Source of the DNA: Anaerolineae bacterium
Lineage (GTDB): Bacteria > Chloroflexota > Anaerolineae > Aggregatilineales > Aggregatilineaceae
Length of the DNA stretch: 64,000 nt
Reading direction: 5' to 3'
Assembly: GCA_018432315.1 (NCBI GenBank)
Contig: JAHDLB010000030.1
Span: 169,029 to 233,028 of the forward strand
Shown: positions 45,252 to 55,003 of the stretch, one piece after another
Position numbering within the stretch: the first letter of the stretch is position 1
Layout: the number at the start of each line of letters is the position of its first letter
The notes under the pieces: generated by a model
The model's input: only the letters and a program-made list of their open reading frames with translations
Told to the model about the DNA's origin: nothing
Database searches by the model: none
Program-made: the position numbers and the translations under genes

Positions 45252-45653
45252 CTAGGTACGCCGGTCTGGGACGATCCGGCACTGGCTCAGGCCCAACCAG
45301 CGCGAGATCTGTCCCCGGCGCGCGGCCACCAGCCGGTACGCTGGCCCAGCGAGCCAGCTCACCACCGGCACGGCGCCGACAGATCCTATCTTACCCCAGA
45401 AGCCGGGCAGGTGCTCCATCGCCTTGAAGAACGCGCGCGCCCCTTCCCAGGCCCGGCCACCGGGCGTCACGGCGATCACCGCGCGGCTGGCCTCGGCGGG
45501 CGTCAGGCCGGGCACCAGCGCGTCGAGATCGGCGCCCTGGTACGCTACGAAGCGCAGCCGCCCGCGCGCGTCGAGCGCCTCGGCCCGCTGTTTGAGCGCC
45601 TCGCAGATCCCGCATTCGCCATCGTAGACGACGGTCAGCTCGTGACGCGGCAC
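45252..45653 (-). CDS. DCC-family thiol-disulfide oxidoreductase (DUF393)
   Basis: 133 aa from a GTG with GTGGAGG upstream; a TTG at 45701 would extend it. The N-terminus VVYDGECGICEA carries the D-x2-C-x2-C signature of DCC proteins (D11, C14, C17), a thioredoxin-like fold. It ends with a hydrophobic helix (VVSWLAGPAYRLV). The family's redox partner is usually unknown. Between the PTPS-related membrane protein and the glycosidase-like gene. Confidence 0.88.
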   Translation of the reverse strand: MPRHELTVVYDGECGICEALKQRAEALDARGRLRFVAYQGADLDALVPGLTPAEASRAVIAVTPGGRAWEGARAFFKAMEHLPGFWGKIGSVGAVPVVSWLAGPAYRLVAARRGQISRWLGLSQCRIVPDRRT

Positions 45654-45717
45654 GGTCCCCAACCTCCACACACTGGACGACACCTGTTGAGATTGTAGCA
45701 AACCCGTCGCCCAGCGA

Positions 45718-48147
45718 TCACTTCACGGTGATCTGCTGCAGCAGGGCCGCGTCGCCCAGCGGCTCGCCGTCTTCCCCCGTCACCGGCAGGCGCAGCCCGT
45801 TGCCGCAGTCGCCCTCCGGCAGGCCCTCGCACGTCCACAGCCCGATCCGGACGTCATACGCGCCGGGCGGCATGTCCGGCGGCAGCGCGATCACGTACTC
45901 GTCGCCCACCAGGGAGCCCGCCGCCCACTCGCTGGTGGGCACGTCGGCGGGCAGAATCTTGTCGGCCTGGGCCAGCGGCGGCCCACCCGCCGAGACGTGG
46001 ACGAAGCTCCGGTAATCGATCGACACCGGCTCGCGCGCGTACCAGTACACGGTCAGCCACACGCGGTCACCAGGCTTCGCCGTATCCGCCGAGAGCGTGT
46101 AACCGGCCAGCTCCAACGACTCCCCGAACCGGAAGCCGACCTGGTGCTCGGCCAGCCGCGCCTCGCCCGACGCGGATCGCACCCAGGCGCGCCCCTCGCC
46201 CATCAGCCATACGGCCACCAGCAGCGCGGCCAGTCCCCCGGCCACCAGCCCGACCGCCCAGCCGGGCCGGAGCGCGTCCCCTCGCCCGGTGACGGCGCGA
46301 TTGTCCCCGCCGCGCCGCCGCCAGCCCGCAACGGCGATCACGGCCAGACCGATCAGCGCCGCCGCCGAGATGCTCACCCCGGCCCAACGCACGGGCGTCC
46401 GCGCCAGTTTCAGCCGGACGGTGTGCTCTCCGGCAGGCACGTCGAACCGGATCAGCCCGTGCGGCTCGGACGGCGTGATATCGACCGGCTCGCCGTCGAT
46501 CGTGGCGCGCCACCCGGCAAAGTAGAGTGTGAAGACCTCCATGGTGAACGGCGCCGCCGCCTGCACGCGCCACGCGTCGTGCTGCGGACCGTGATCGAGG
46601 GGCGTCACCTGGACGCCGTCCGGCACGGCTTCGCGGTTGAGCTTATCCACCGGGTAGCCGTCGGCGTAGTCGTCCAGCAGGCGCGCCGTCACACCCGGCA
46701 GCACGAGCGCGTGCTTCGGGAGAAACTCGTTGGACACGGTCGCGCCGGGCGGGAGGCTGCCGTTGACTTCCTGGGCGTGATAGGCCGCCACCGAGGTATC
46801 CACCGGGCCGGTCCGCCACCTGTCATCGACGTAGAACAGGGGCGTCGCCGCCGCGATCACGGCCACGACGATCAGCGCGACAATCGCCCCGCCCCACCGC
46901 TCCGGCAGGCGCGCGATCCACGCGGCGTTCGTCCCGGCCAGCGCCGCCAGCGCAAACGCCGCCGGCCCCAACAGCCGCCAGGGAAACTGGAGGTAGGCGA
47001 TCACGGACACGGCATCCCACAGCGGCTCGGAGACGTCGAGCATCAGGCAGACGAATGCGAGGGCCATGCCCGCGTACAGCGCCGCGAGGCGAGTCGCCTC
47101 CGGGACTTCGAACGCGGCCCGGAGCGTTCGCCGCCGGAGCACCCGCCGCGTCACCACCGCCGCAGCCACCAGCGCCCCGGCGAGCGCCAGCGCCCACTGC
47201 ACCACGCCCAGGCTCGCGTGCGGCAGCAGCCCGCCCCGCAGCGCGGCGTCGGTCCGCGAGGGGAATTCGAACAGCGCGCCGAAACGCACGAACGCGTTGC
47301 GGTAATCCAGCGACGGGATGCCCGTCACGTTGGACAGTTGGATCGCGTCGCGCTCGAGCATCACCGGCAGCCAGAAATACGCCGCCAGCCCCACGCCCAG
47401 CGCCCCCGCCAGCACGGCCAGCCCAAAGCGCCGCCGGTCCACGACGCGCGCCAGCAGGTTCCAGGCCAGCCACACGGCCAGCACGCCCGCCAGGACCATC
47501 GCCATCAGGTTGTGCGAGATCACGAGCAGCCACACCGTCACCGCCGCCCAGGCAACGTCCCGCGCCCGCCCGGCGATCAGCAGCCGCTCGAAGCGCCACA
47601 TGGCCCACGGAAACACGGCGAAGGCCAGCAGTTCGGGGTACGCGCCGCGCACGTGCGGCTCGCGGTAGAGGATGTAGGGGCTGTAGACGTAACACAGCCC
47701 GGCGATCACCCCGGCCACGGGGCCGCCCCGCTCGCGGGCGAACAGGTACATGCCGCCGCCCGCCGCCGGCAAGCAAACCATCACCAGCAGGCGCAGCGCC
47801 GCCGGTACGTCCAGCCCCAGGAGCTGGTTCCCCACGGCGGCCAGGTAGTACGACAGGCTCGCGTAGTATTGGAAGAGGGGAGAGCCGTAGCCGAAATAGA
47901 ACGATTCCGCCCAACGCGGCATCAGCACGCCATGCGACCACGTGCGGCTCATTTCCGCCGAGCGGTAAATGTGGAACAGCGTATCGTGGCCGAGCGCCAG
48001 CTCGCCCGAGCTGAGCACCGGCCACAGCCCCACCAGGCACAGCGCCAGCGTCAGCCACAGGCCCGCGTCCTGGCGACGCAGCCCGGCCTTCAATGGCAGC
48101 GCCGCGCGCGAGGCGTGCGCGACGGCGCCGGTGTCGCCACCACGCAT
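45718..48147 (-). CDS. PTPS-related (PF10131-type) multi-spanning membrane protein
   Basis: 809 aa. About ten or more membrane segments begin near residue 30. The first extracytoplasmic loop carries LGHDTLFHIYRSAEM and LMPRWAESFYFGYGSPLFQYY, typical of '6-pyruvoyl-tetrahydropterin synthase-related' membrane proteins, which resemble GT-C enzymes and are unrelated to PTPS itself. Two beta-type extracytoplasmic portions close the protein. Its role is probably sugar or lipid transfer at the membrane, by analogy; no reaction is known. ATG start 16 nt after DegV; unusual neighbours (DegV and DCC). Confidence 0.8.
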   Translation of the reverse strand: MRGGDTGAVAHASRAALPLKAGLRRQDAGLWLTLALCLVGLWPVLSSGELALGHDTLFHIYRSAEMSRTWSHGVLMPRWAESFYFGYGSPLFQYYASLSYYLAAVGNQLLGLDVPAALRLLVMVCLPAAGGGMYLFARERGGPVAGVIAGLCYVYSPYILYREPHVRGAYPELLAFAVFPWAMWRFERLLIAGRARDVAWAAVTVWLLVISHNLMAMVLAGVLAVWLAWNLLARVVDRRRFGLAVLAGALGVGLAAYFWLPVMLERDAIQLSNVTGIPSLDYRNAFVRFGALFEFPSRTDAALRGGLLPHASLGVVQWALALAGALVAAAVVTRRVLRRRTLRAAFEVPEATRLAALYAGMALAFVCLMLDVSEPLWDAVSVIAYLQFPWRLLGPAAFALAALAGTNAAWIARLPERWGGAIVALIVVAVIAAATPLFYVDDRWRTGPVDTSVAAYHAQEVNGSLPPGATVSNEFLPKHALVLPGVTARLLDDYADGYPVDKLNREAVPDGVQVTPLDHGPQHDAWRVQAAAPFTMEVFTLYFAGWRATIDGEPVDITPSEPHGLIRFDVPAGEHTVRLKLARTPVRWAGVSISAAALIGLAVIAVAGWRRRGGDNRAVTGRGDALRPGWAVGLVAGGLAALLVAVWLMGEGRAWVRSASGEARLAEHQVGFRFGESLELAGYTLSADTAKPGDRVWLTVYWYAREPVSIDYRSFVHVSAGGPPLAQADKILPADVPTSEWAAGSLVGDEYVIALPPDMPPGAYDVRIGLWTCEGLPEGDCGNGLRLPVTGEDGEPLGDAALLQQITVK

Positions 48148-48163
48148 CTGCGATCCAGCCTGC

Positions 48164-49021
48164 CTACAAATCGCCGGGGATCACCGAAATCCCCACCGTT
48201 CCCGGCCCGCTGTGAACGCCCAGCGCCGGGGACAACTGCGCGATCACCCACTCGATCACCGAGTATTTTTCTTCGAGCAGCGCCCGGAACCGCTCGACCT
48301 CGTCGGCTGCGGCAACGTGCATCAAGGCGGCGCGCACCGCGCTGCCCTCGGGGATGATGCCCTGGGCCAGCGCGACGATCCGCCGGTAGGCGCCGCTGCG
48401 GGTGCGGGCCACGCTCAGCGGGGCGGGCATCCCGTTGCGTATGCCGATGATCGGCTTGATGCTCAGCAGGCCCCCGACCAGGCTGGCGGCCTTCCCGATC
48501 CGCCCGCCGCGCTGCAGGTATTCGAGCGTGTCGTTGGTGAAGCCGACGAATGCCTGCTCGGCCACCTTGCGCGCCACGGCGGCGACCTGCTCCACCGTCT
48601 GGCCCTGGAGCGCCGCGCGCGCCGCCTGGATGACCGACCAGCCATGGGCCATCGCCACCTGCTGCGTATCCACCACTTCGATCGGCACGCCCGGCAGTTC
48701 CTGCTCGGCGAGGCGCTGCGCCAGCGAGGCCGATTGAAATCCCCCGCTGCCGGTGCCCGTCATGTTGATCGATACGATCCCGTCTCCGCGTTTGGCCGCC
48801 TGGCGAAACGCTTCCAGGTATTCGCCCGCGCTGGGGTTGGCTGTCGTCGGCCATTCCGGCGCGGTCTTCAGCCACTCGTAGAACTCGTTCGCCGGCATGT
48901 CGACCCCATCTCGCAGAGTCCCCCGCAGGCTGTGGATATAGTACGGGACGACTTCGATGCCCAGCTCCTGGGCCATGGGGGCAGGCACGCTCGCGCAGCT
49001 ATCCGTCACGACGATGACCAC
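48164..49021 (-). CDS. DegV family fatty-acid-binding protein
   Basis: 285 aa from a GTG with GGAGAGGG upstream; the open frame upstream is not coding. It begins VVIVVTDSCASVP (the DegV domain-1 motif TDS). The lipid-binding motif is NMTGTGSGGFQSA, and EVVDTQQVAMAHG and YLQRGGRIGKAASLVGGLLS follow. DegV proteins bind fatty acids, often as FakB subunits feeding fatty-acid kinase; no FakA is in the window. First gene of the run that continues to the aldehyde metabolism genes. Confidence 0.93.
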   Translation of the reverse strand: MVIVVTDSCASVPAPMAQELGIEVVPYYIHSLRGTLRDGVDMPANEFYEWLKTAPEWPTTANPSAGEYLEAFRQAAKRGDGIVSINMTGTGSGGFQSASLAQRLAEQELPGVPIEVVDTQQVAMAHGWSVIQAARAALQGQTVEQVAAVARKVAEQAFVGFTNDTLEYLQRGGRIGKAASLVGGLLSIKPIIGIRNGMPAPLSVARTRSGAYRRIVALAQGIIPEGSAVRAALMHVAAADEVERFRALLEEKYSVIEWVIAQLSPALGVHSGPGTVGISVIPGDL

Positions 49022-49146
49022 GGACCCTCTCCAATCTCTACCCGAATCTCTGACGCCAGAGACACAGCCTGCATTGTACACCATATTACGCCAGCGGTCT
49101 TGCGCAACCTGTGCCATAATGGGGCGGTGCGCCACGCGAGGTGATT

Positions 49147-50280
49147 ATGACCGACCCGATCAACGACTTACTCCACAGTCCAGACCCCGCCCAGCGACGC
49201 CGGGCAATCATACAACTGGCCGAAGCGCGGGACCCGGCAGCCCTGCCGCTGCTGGCCGACATCTACCGCAACGATCCCATGCCCGAACTGCGCGAGCTGG
49301 CCCTGAAAGCCGGGCGCTACATCCGGCAGCCGGCCAGCGCACCCCGCGCCCACCCGGAGCCTACCACAACTTCCCAACCTGCGCCGGATCGCCGTCAGGA
49401 CGTCTCGAAGCGGGACGCCGAGCTTGCCAAGAGCCACCTGGACGCCGCGATCAATTTCCACGCGCTCGGCGACCCGGCCCGTGCGGTCGAATACCTGGGC
49501 AAAGCCATCAGCCTGAACCCGGCGCTGGAAAAAGACCGGCTGTTTGCGAACCTCGTCATGTCGGTGATGGGCCAGCCGGTCGCGGCGGCGCTACCCATCC
49601 TGATCCACCCGGATCGCCGCGCCGAATACATCGCCCGGCTTGGCGGAAAGCGCAAGCTGAAGCGCAAGCAGGCGCATGGCAAAGGGGCCGAAAAGGCCAC
49701 CTGGGACAACGTGTTGATCGACTTCATCCTCTTCGCCGTGGTGCTGGCGCTGGTGACGATCGCCTTTCTCATCTTCAGCCTGGACGCCATCGAAGAGGCG
49801 TTCGACTCCGCCGCGATGTCGGCCACCTCGCCCCAGCTCGACACGCTCTACTCAGCCAACCTGGCGTTTCTGCTCGTCTTCGCCCTGCTCAGCGCGGTGA
49901 TGAGCACGATCTCGCTGGCGATTCAGGGGATGGCGGTTCACTTCGCCGCGACGACCTTCTTCGGTGGTGACGGCACCCTGGCCTACCTGTACCGGCGCAT
50001 GGTCCCATTCCAGACGATGGTCGTGCTGGGCACCAGCGCCGCGATCATCGCGCTGACGCTGTTCGGCTCGACGGGCACGCTCCTGCTGCTGATCCCGATC
50101 GCGATGACCGCCGGCACGGTGGTGTATTACTTCGTGCTGTCGTCCATGATCGGCGAAGTATACGACTTCGGCGCGGGGTCGGGCTGCGGCGCGCTGGTCA
50201 TCGGGGGGATCCTGCTCGCCGCGCTGTCGTTCGGCGGCCAGCTCGTGCTGGTGTCGCTGCTCAACCGCCTGATGGTCTAG
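49147..50280 (+). CDS. HEAT/TPR-like and Yip1-type membrane protein
   Basis: 377 aa from the ATG at 49147 (GAGGTGATT upstream; GTG at 49141 alternative). N-terminus: HEAT-like helical repeat (residues 9-60, [21 protein letters not shown]). Then a Pro/Thr-rich linker, a single TPR-like helix pair (about 97-130, [20 protein letters not shown]), a basic KRKLKRKQ stretch and five hydrophobic segments of the Yip1 domain (from about 200). Probable inner-membrane protein; function unknown. Convergent with gltX; ended by the 50293 hairpin. Confidence 0.8.
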   Translation: MTDPINDLLHSPDPAQRRRAIIQLAEARDPAALPLLADIYRNDPMPELRELALKAGRYIRQPASAPRAHPEPTTTSQPAPDRRQDVSKRDAELAKSHLDAAINFHALGDPARAVEYLGKAISLNPALEKDRLFANLVMSVMGQPVAAALPILIHPDRRAEYIARLGGKRKLKRKQAHGKGAEKATWDNVLIDFILFAVVLALVTIAFLIFSLDAIEEAFDSAAMSATSPQLDTLYSANLAFLLVFALLSAVMSTISLAIQGMAVHFAATTFFGGDGTLAYLYRRMVPFQTMVVLGTSAAIIALTLFGSTGTLLLLIPIAMTAGTVVYYFVLSSMIGEVYDFGAGSGCGALVIGGILLAALSFGGQLVLVSLLNRLMV

Positions 50281-50292
50281 GCGCGCCGAGCA

Positions 50293-50320
50293 GGTGGGAC
50301 CCGACGAGCCGGGTCCCACC
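50293..50320. terminator. Hairpin terminator between convergent genes
   Basis: Perfect 11-bp stem GGTGGGACCCG/CGGGTCCCACC with a 6-nt loop, between the Yip1-like gene and gltX. The T-run is missing on both sides, so efficiency is uncertain. Confidence 0.65.
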
Positions 50321-50332
50321 ACGCACACCCGA

Positions 50333-51829
50333 TCACGCCAGGCTGTCGATCGCCAGCCGGATGCGCGCCAGCGACGCCTCGCGCCCGAGCACTTCCATCG
50401 ACTCGAACAGCGGCGGGGATACGGCCTGGGCCGTGGTCGCCACGCGCAGCGCGCCGAACAACTGGCCCGCCTTCAGGCCCATTTCCTCGACGAGCGCGCG
50501 CATCGCCGCTTCCTGCGTCTCGGCCCGCCAGTCCGGCAGCCCTTCGAGCATTTCCAGCGCCCGCTCCAGCGCGGCGCGCGTCGCCGCCGCGTCCATCTTC
50601 TTGGGGACGAGCTGCTCCGGCGGCGCGGGCACGAACTGCTCGGTGAACAGAAACCCGGCCATGTCCAGCGCGTCGTTCAGCGTCTTGATCCGCACCTGGA
50701 TCAGCGGCACCACCTGGGTCAACCGATCGAGCTCCGCCCGGTAGCCGGCCCGCTCGAAGACCGGCTGGAGCAGCGCCGCCAGCCGTTCCGGCGCCATGTC
50801 GCGCAGGTACACGCCGTTGAGCCAGTCCAGCTTTTCGACCGGGAACACGCTCCCGGCGGGGTTCACGCGCTTGAGATCGAACCGCGCGATCGTCTCCTCG
50901 ACGGTGAACACTTCGCGGTCGTCGCCGAAGCTCCAGCCCACGTTGGTCAGGAAATTGACGATCGCCTCCGGCACATAGCCCGCCTCCTGGAATTCGTGCA
51001 GCAGCACGGGCACCTTGCGCCCGCCCTCGGTGAACCCGGCGCTGCGCTTGGAAAGCTTGCCCTTGCCGCTCGGATTCAGGATGACCGGCAGGTGCGCGAT
51101 CTGCGGCATCTCCCAGCCGAAGGCGGCGTACAGGTTCTTGTGGACGGGCGCGGACGAAATCCACTCTTCGGCGCGCAGAATGTGGCTGATCGCCATGAAA
51201 TGATCGTCGACCACATTCGCCAGGTGGTAGGTCGGCAGGCCGTCCGATTTCAGCAGCACCAGGTCCTGAAGCCGCCGGTTGTCGAAGGTGATGTCGTCGC
51301 GCAGAATGTCGTGCACGGTCGTCGTCCCCTCGAGGGGCATCTTGAACCGGATCACGTGCTCGCCGCCCCGCTCGGCATGCAGACGCGCGCGCTCCTCAGG
51401 CGCCAGCGTCCGGCAGTGCCGGTCGTAACCGGGATCCTGCCTGGCCGCTTTCTGCCGCTCGCGGACCTCGGCGAGCCGTTCCTCGGTGCAGTAGCAGCGA
51501 TACGCCAGATCGTGCTCGACCAACCACTCGGCCCACTCCTGGTACAGCGCGGATCGCTCCGACTGGAAATAGGGGCCGTACTCGCCGCCGACCTCTGGCC
51601 CTTCGTCCCACTCCAGCCCCAGCCAGCGCAGGCCATCCAGCAGCAGCGGCATGGCATCCGGATCGAACCGCTTGCGGTCGGTGTCTTCGATCCGCAAGAT
51701 GAACGTCCCCCCGTGATGGCGGGCGAACAACCAGTTGAACAACGCGGTGCGCGCGCTGCCGATGTGAAAGGGGCCGGTTGGGCTGGGCGCAAAACGCACG
51801 CGCACGGGCAGGCTTCCATTCTCAGACAC
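50333..51829 (-). CDS. gltX: Glutamate--tRNA ligase
   Basis: 498 aa, normal length. Class I synthetase: [20 protein letters not shown] (HIGS motif, residues 22-25) and KLSKRSAG (KMSKS equivalent, about residue 257). The start is GTG at 51829 because AAGGAG precedes it; GTG at 51838 would overlap that site. Charges tRNA-Glu with glutamate, ATP-dependent, in the cytoplasm. It has the cysteines RCYCTEER in the zinc-like region. Divergent from glnS. Confidence 0.96.
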   Translation of the reverse strand: MSENGSLPVRVRFAPSPTGPFHIGSARTALFNWLFARHHGGTFILRIEDTDRKRFDPDAMPLLLDGLRWLGLEWDEGPEVGGEYGPYFQSERSALYQEWAEWLVEHDLAYRCYCTEERLAEVRERQKAARQDPGYDRHCRTLAPEERARLHAERGGEHVIRFKMPLEGTTTVHDILRDDITFDNRRLQDLVLLKSDGLPTYHLANVVDDHFMAISHILRAEEWISSAPVHKNLYAAFGWEMPQIAHLPVILNPSGKGKLSKRSAGFTEGGRKVPVLLHEFQEAGYVPEAIVNFLTNVGWSFGDDREVFTVEETIARFDLKRVNPAGSVFPVEKLDWLNGVYLRDMAPERLAALLQPVFERAGYRAELDRLTQVVPLIQVRIKTLNDALDMAGFLFTEQFVPAPPEQLVPKKMDAAATRAALERALEMLEGLPDWRAETQEAAMRALVEEMGLKAGQLFGALRVATTAQAVSPPLFESMEVLGREASLARIRLAIDSLA

Positions 51830-51877
51830 GTCGAACACTCCTTGACGTTACCCAGGCTCAGAGGTGCGGGAGCAGCG

Positions 51878-51906
51878 ATTATACCAGATGTGCCCCGCGT
51901 CTTGAA
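51878..51906 (-). promoter_or_regulatory. Promoter of gltX
   Basis: Perfect TATAAT with an extended TGG directly upstream on the minus strand; the -35 TTCAAG at 17 nt is weak. It lies 49 nt before the GTG start. Confidence 0.65.
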
Positions 51907-51922
51907 TCGTTCATCCCCCACC

Positions 51923-51951
51923 TACGCAATCCGCCGCCAATCTGTTACACT
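51923..51951 (+). promoter_or_regulatory. Possible promoter of glnS
   Basis: TACACT with an extended TGT directly upstream; the -35 (TACGCA) is poor. It is 41 nt upstream of the ATG and back to back with the gltX promoter. Confidence 0.45.
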
Positions 51952-51991
51952 ATCCGCCAGAGAGCAAACCACACACGTAACGAGGCGCGTA

Positions 51992-53671
51992 ATGACGAGC
52001 ACCATCGAATCCACCAATTTCATCCACCAGATCATCGACGAGCACATGGCGACAGGTCGCTTCGGCGGTCGCGTGCACACGCGCTTTCCACCGGAGCCAA
52101 ACGGGTACCTGCACATCGGCCACGCCAAATCGATCTGGATCAATTACGGCACCGCCGAGCTCTACGGCGGCAAGTTCAACCTGCGGTTCGACGACACCAA
52201 CCCCACCAAAGAAGAGCAGGAATACATCGACTCGATCATCTATGACGTGAAATGGCTGGGCGCGGACTGGGAAGACCGGCTGTTTTTCGCGTCGGACTAC
52301 TTCCAGCAGTTGTACGAGTGGGCCGTCCAGTTGATCGAGGCCGGCAAGGCGTACGTCGATGATCTCAGCCCGGAGGAGATCCGCGAGTATCGCGGCACGC
52401 TGACCGAGCCCGGCAAAAACAGCCCGTACCGCGACCGCTCGATCGAAGAGAACCTGGACCTGTTCCAGCGCATGAAAGACGGCGAATTCCCCGATGGCTC
52501 GCGCGTGCTGCGCGCCAAGATCGACATGGCCTCGCCCAACGTTAACCTGCGCGACCCGATCATGTACCGCATCCTGCACGCCGAACACCCGCGCACGGGC
52601 GACGCGTGGTGCATTTATCCCATGTACGACTGGGCGCACGGCCAGTCGGACTCGATCGAAGGCATCACCCATTCGATCTGCACGCTGGAGTTCGAGAACA
52701 ACCGCCCGCTCTACGATTGGTTCATCGAGCAGTTGGGGATCTACGCGCCGCAGCAGATTGAGTTCGCACGCCTCAACCTGACCTACACGCTCATGAGCAA
52801 GCGGAAGCTGCTGCGGCTGGTCCGCGAGGGAGCCGTCTCCGGCTGGGACGACCCGCGCATGCCCACGATCTCCGGCCTGCGGCGGCGCGGCTATACGCCG
52901 GAAGCCATCCGCACCTTCTGCGACCGGATCGGCGTATCCAAGGCGAACAGCGTGGTGGACATCGCCATGCTGGAACATGCCATCCGCGAGGACCTCAACC
53001 AGCGCGCCCAGCGCGTGATGGCGGTGCTCAAACCGCTGAAGGTCGTCATCGAGAACTATCCGGAAGACCAGGTCGAGGAAATGGACGCGGTCAACAACCC
53101 GGAAGACGCGAGCATGGGCACGCGCAAAGTGCCGTTCTCACGCGTGCTGTACATCGAGCAGGACGACTTCATGGAAGACCCGCCCAAGAAGTTCTTCCGG
53201 CTGACGCCGGGCCGCGAGGTGCGGCTGCGGTACGCGTATTTCATCACCTGCACGGACGTCGTGAAGGACGCCGACGGGAACATCGTCGAGCTGCGCTGCA
53301 CCTACGACCCGGCCACGCGCGGCGGCGACGCGCCGGACGGTCGCAAGCCCAAAGCGACGCTGCACTGGGTTTCAGCGTCCCACGCGCTCGATGCGGAGGT
53401 CCGGCTGTACGATCACCTGTTCGCCGCGCCCGATCCGGAAGACGCCCCCGAAGGCCAGGACTTCACCGCCAACCTCAACCCGAACTCGCTGGAAGTGTTG
53501 CCCTCAGCCAGGATCGAGCCGTTCGTCGAGGGAGCCGCGCCGGGCAGCCGCTACCAGTTCGAGCGCCAGGGCTATTTCTGCGTCGATCCGGACTCGACGG
53601 CGAACCGGCTGGTCTTCAACCGGACGGTGGGGCTGCGCGACACCTGGGCCAAGATCCAGCGGAAGCAGTAG
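51992..53671 (+). CDS. glnS: Glutamine--tRNA ligase
   Basis: 559 aa, the classical E. coli-like length. The ATG is preceded by GAGG at 8 nt; the frame is open far upstream but antisense to gltX. Class I motifs: [13 protein letters not shown] (HIGH at 41-44) and MSKRKLL (MSKRK at 268-272). A C-terminal beta-barrel anticodon-binding domain follows ([24 protein letters not shown] region), with no YqeY extension. Directly glutaminylates tRNA-Gln, so the indirect GatCAB route is not required for it. tRNA-Gln(CTG) is in this window at 38712. Confidence 0.96.
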   Translation: MTSTIESTNFIHQIIDEHMATGRFGGRVHTRFPPEPNGYLHIGHAKSIWINYGTAELYGGKFNLRFDDTNPTKEEQEYIDSIIYDVKWLGADWEDRLFFASDYFQQLYEWAVQLIEAGKAYVDDLSPEEIREYRGTLTEPGKNSPYRDRSIEENLDLFQRMKDGEFPDGSRVLRAKIDMASPNVNLRDPIMYRILHAEHPRTGDAWCIYPMYDWAHGQSDSIEGITHSICTLEFENNRPLYDWFIEQLGIYAPQQIEFARLNLTYTLMSKRKLLRLVREGAVSGWDDPRMPTISGLRRRGYTPEAIRTFCDRIGVSKANSVVDIAMLEHAIREDLNQRAQRVMAVLKPLKVVIENYPEDQVEEMDAVNNPEDASMGTRKVPFSRVLYIEQDDFMEDPPKKFFRLTPGREVRLRYAYFITCTDVVKDADGNIVELRCTYDPATRGGDAPDGRKPKATLHWVSASHALDAEVRLYDHLFAAPDPEDAPEGQDFTANLNPNSLEVLPSARIEPFVEGAAPGSRYQFERQGYFCVDPDSTANRLVFNRTVGLRDTWAKIQRKQ

Positions 53672-53701
53672 CCGCGCTCACCTTTCAGCGACTTTTACCG
53701 C

Positions 53702-53731
53702 GGGCGGTCGCGGCCAACCACGCGATCGCCC
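53702..53731 (+). terminator. Hairpin after glnS, terminator-like
   Basis: An 11-bp stem GGGCGGTCGCG/CGCGATCGCCC with one G-T pair and an 8-nt loop between glnS and the methylase gene; no T-run follows, so it may instead stabilise the transcript. Confidence 0.5.
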
Positions 53732-53754
53732 GCCCTGCCAGGACCAGACCACCC

Positions 53755-54597
53755 ATGACCATCGCGGCGGCACAACCTTTTCTGAAGTGGGCCGGCGGCA
53801 AGGGCCAGCTTCTCGAGCAGTACGAGCGCTTCTTCCCGGCTGCGCGAGGCGGGCGCTATTTCGAGCCGTTCGTCGGCAGCGGCGCGGTCTTCTTCCACCT
53901 GCGCCGCCGCGACCTGTTCGAGGGATACACCCTGTCAGACGCCAACGAGGACCTGATCAACTGCTTTCGCGTGGTCCAGCAGGACGTGGACGCTCTCATC
54001 GCTCGCCTGGAGGAACACCGGCGCGCCCACGAAAAAACACACTACTACGCGGTGCGCGCCCTGGACCGTGACCCGGCCTGGAAAGAGGCCCCGCCCGTCG
54101 AGCGCGCCGCCCGAATGATCTACCTCAACAAGACGTGTTACAACGGCCTGTGGCGCGTCAACAGCAAAGGCCATTTCAACGTGCCGATGGGGCGCTACAA
54201 AAACCCCGACATCGCCAATGCCGACCGGCTGCGCGCCGCGTCGGAAGCCCTGCGCGGGGTCCGGCTGGAGGTGCGTGGGTTCGAAGCGGTGAAGGATGCC
54301 GCCGCGCCGGGCGATTTCGTATATTTCGACCCGCCCTATCACCCGCTCAGCGCCACGGCCAGCTTCACCAGCTACGCCGCCGACGACTTCGGCCCGGACG
54401 ACCAGCGCCGCCTGGCGGAGGTCTTCGCCGCGCTGGATTCTCAGGGCTGCCGGGTCATGCTCAGCAATTCGGACACGCCCTTCGTGCGCGACCTCTACCA
54501 ATCATTCCGCATCGAGACCGTCTGCGCGCGCCGGGCGATCAATTCGGCCAGCGGCAAACGGGGGCCGGTCAGCGAGGTGGTCGTGCTGAATTACTAG
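53755..54597 (+). CDS. D12-class DNA adenine-N6 methyltransferase (Dam-like)
   Basis: 280 aa, the size of Dam/DpnM. Motif order is D12-class: the SAM-binding motif FLKWAGGKGQLL (residues 9-20) first, then EPFVGSGAVFF (about 42-52), with the catalytic DPPY motif at 192-195. It transfers methyl from SAM to adenine N6 in a short DNA site; Dam/DpnII-type targets are GATC, but specificity cannot be read from sequence. Convergent, by only 4 nt, with a PD-(D/E)XK protein gene, so a restriction-modification role is likely. ATG start. Confidence 0.9.
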   Translation: MTIAAAQPFLKWAGGKGQLLEQYERFFPAARGGRYFEPFVGSGAVFFHLRRRDLFEGYTLSDANEDLINCFRVVQQDVDALIARLEEHRRAHEKTHYYAVRALDRDPAWKEAPPVERAARMIYLNKTCYNGLWRVNSKGHFNVPMGRYKNPDIANADRLRAASEALRGVRLEVRGFEAVKDAAAPGDFVYFDPPYHPLSATASFTSYAADDFGPDDQRRLAEVFAALDSQGCRVMLSNSDTPFVRDLYQSFRIETVCARRAINSASGKRGPVSEVVVLNY

Positions 54598-54601
54598 CGC
54601 T

Positions 54602-54997
54602 TCAGAGGTCCAGACCAAAGAACAACCGCAGCCACATTTCGACATCGGCGAGATCGACGGCCTTGCCGGTCGAGTAGAGATACGATCGCATGTTCTCCGA
54701 AAAACCTTCTCCGGCAAATACCACGATTCCCGGAATCGGCCAGGCGACGATGTCCTGAACAGTCGCCGGGATCTTCTCTTCAGCCGAGCCGCCGCCGCCC
54801 TGGTACTTGCATTCGATTCCCAACGTCTGCCGCGTGTCGGGATGCCGCAGAATCACATCTATCCGGCGTTCCGCGCCCCAGATTCGGCGACCAACGCGTA
54901 CTTGGCGCTGCGTCTCGAGTCCCAACGTCTCACCGATCGCAATCACGTGGTCTTCAAGATCGCGACCGCTTCGTACCGCCCTGCCTCGACCGGACAT
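54602..54997 (-). CDS. PD-(D/E)XK nuclease-fold protein (putative restriction endonuclease)
   Basis: 131 aa. The core motif is R-R-I-D47-V-I-L followed by G-I-E62-C-K64, the D...E-x-K active site of the PD-(D/E)XK superfamily; E15 (DLEDH) is a plausible helix-1 acidic residue. This is small for a type II restriction enzyme (usually over 200 aa), so it may need a partner. ATG with AGTAGGA upstream, 6 nt after the stop of the 102-aa gene, so translationally coupled. Together with the convergent methylase it makes a probable restriction-modification system; cleavage activity is inference. Confidence 0.75.
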   Translation of the reverse strand: MSGRGRAVRSGRDLEDHVIAIGETLGLETQRQVRVGRRIWGAERRIDVILRHPDTRQTLGIECKYQGGGGSAEEKIPATVQDIVAWPIPGIVVFAGEGFSENMRSYLYSTGKAVDLADVEMWLRLFFGLDL

Positions 54998-55003
54998 GTT
55001 GTC

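Noticed and set aside
50294..51991. Very long open frame leading into glnS
   Set aside because: It is antisense to gltX; the real glnS start is the ATG at 51992 with a ribosome site and the canonical N-terminus.
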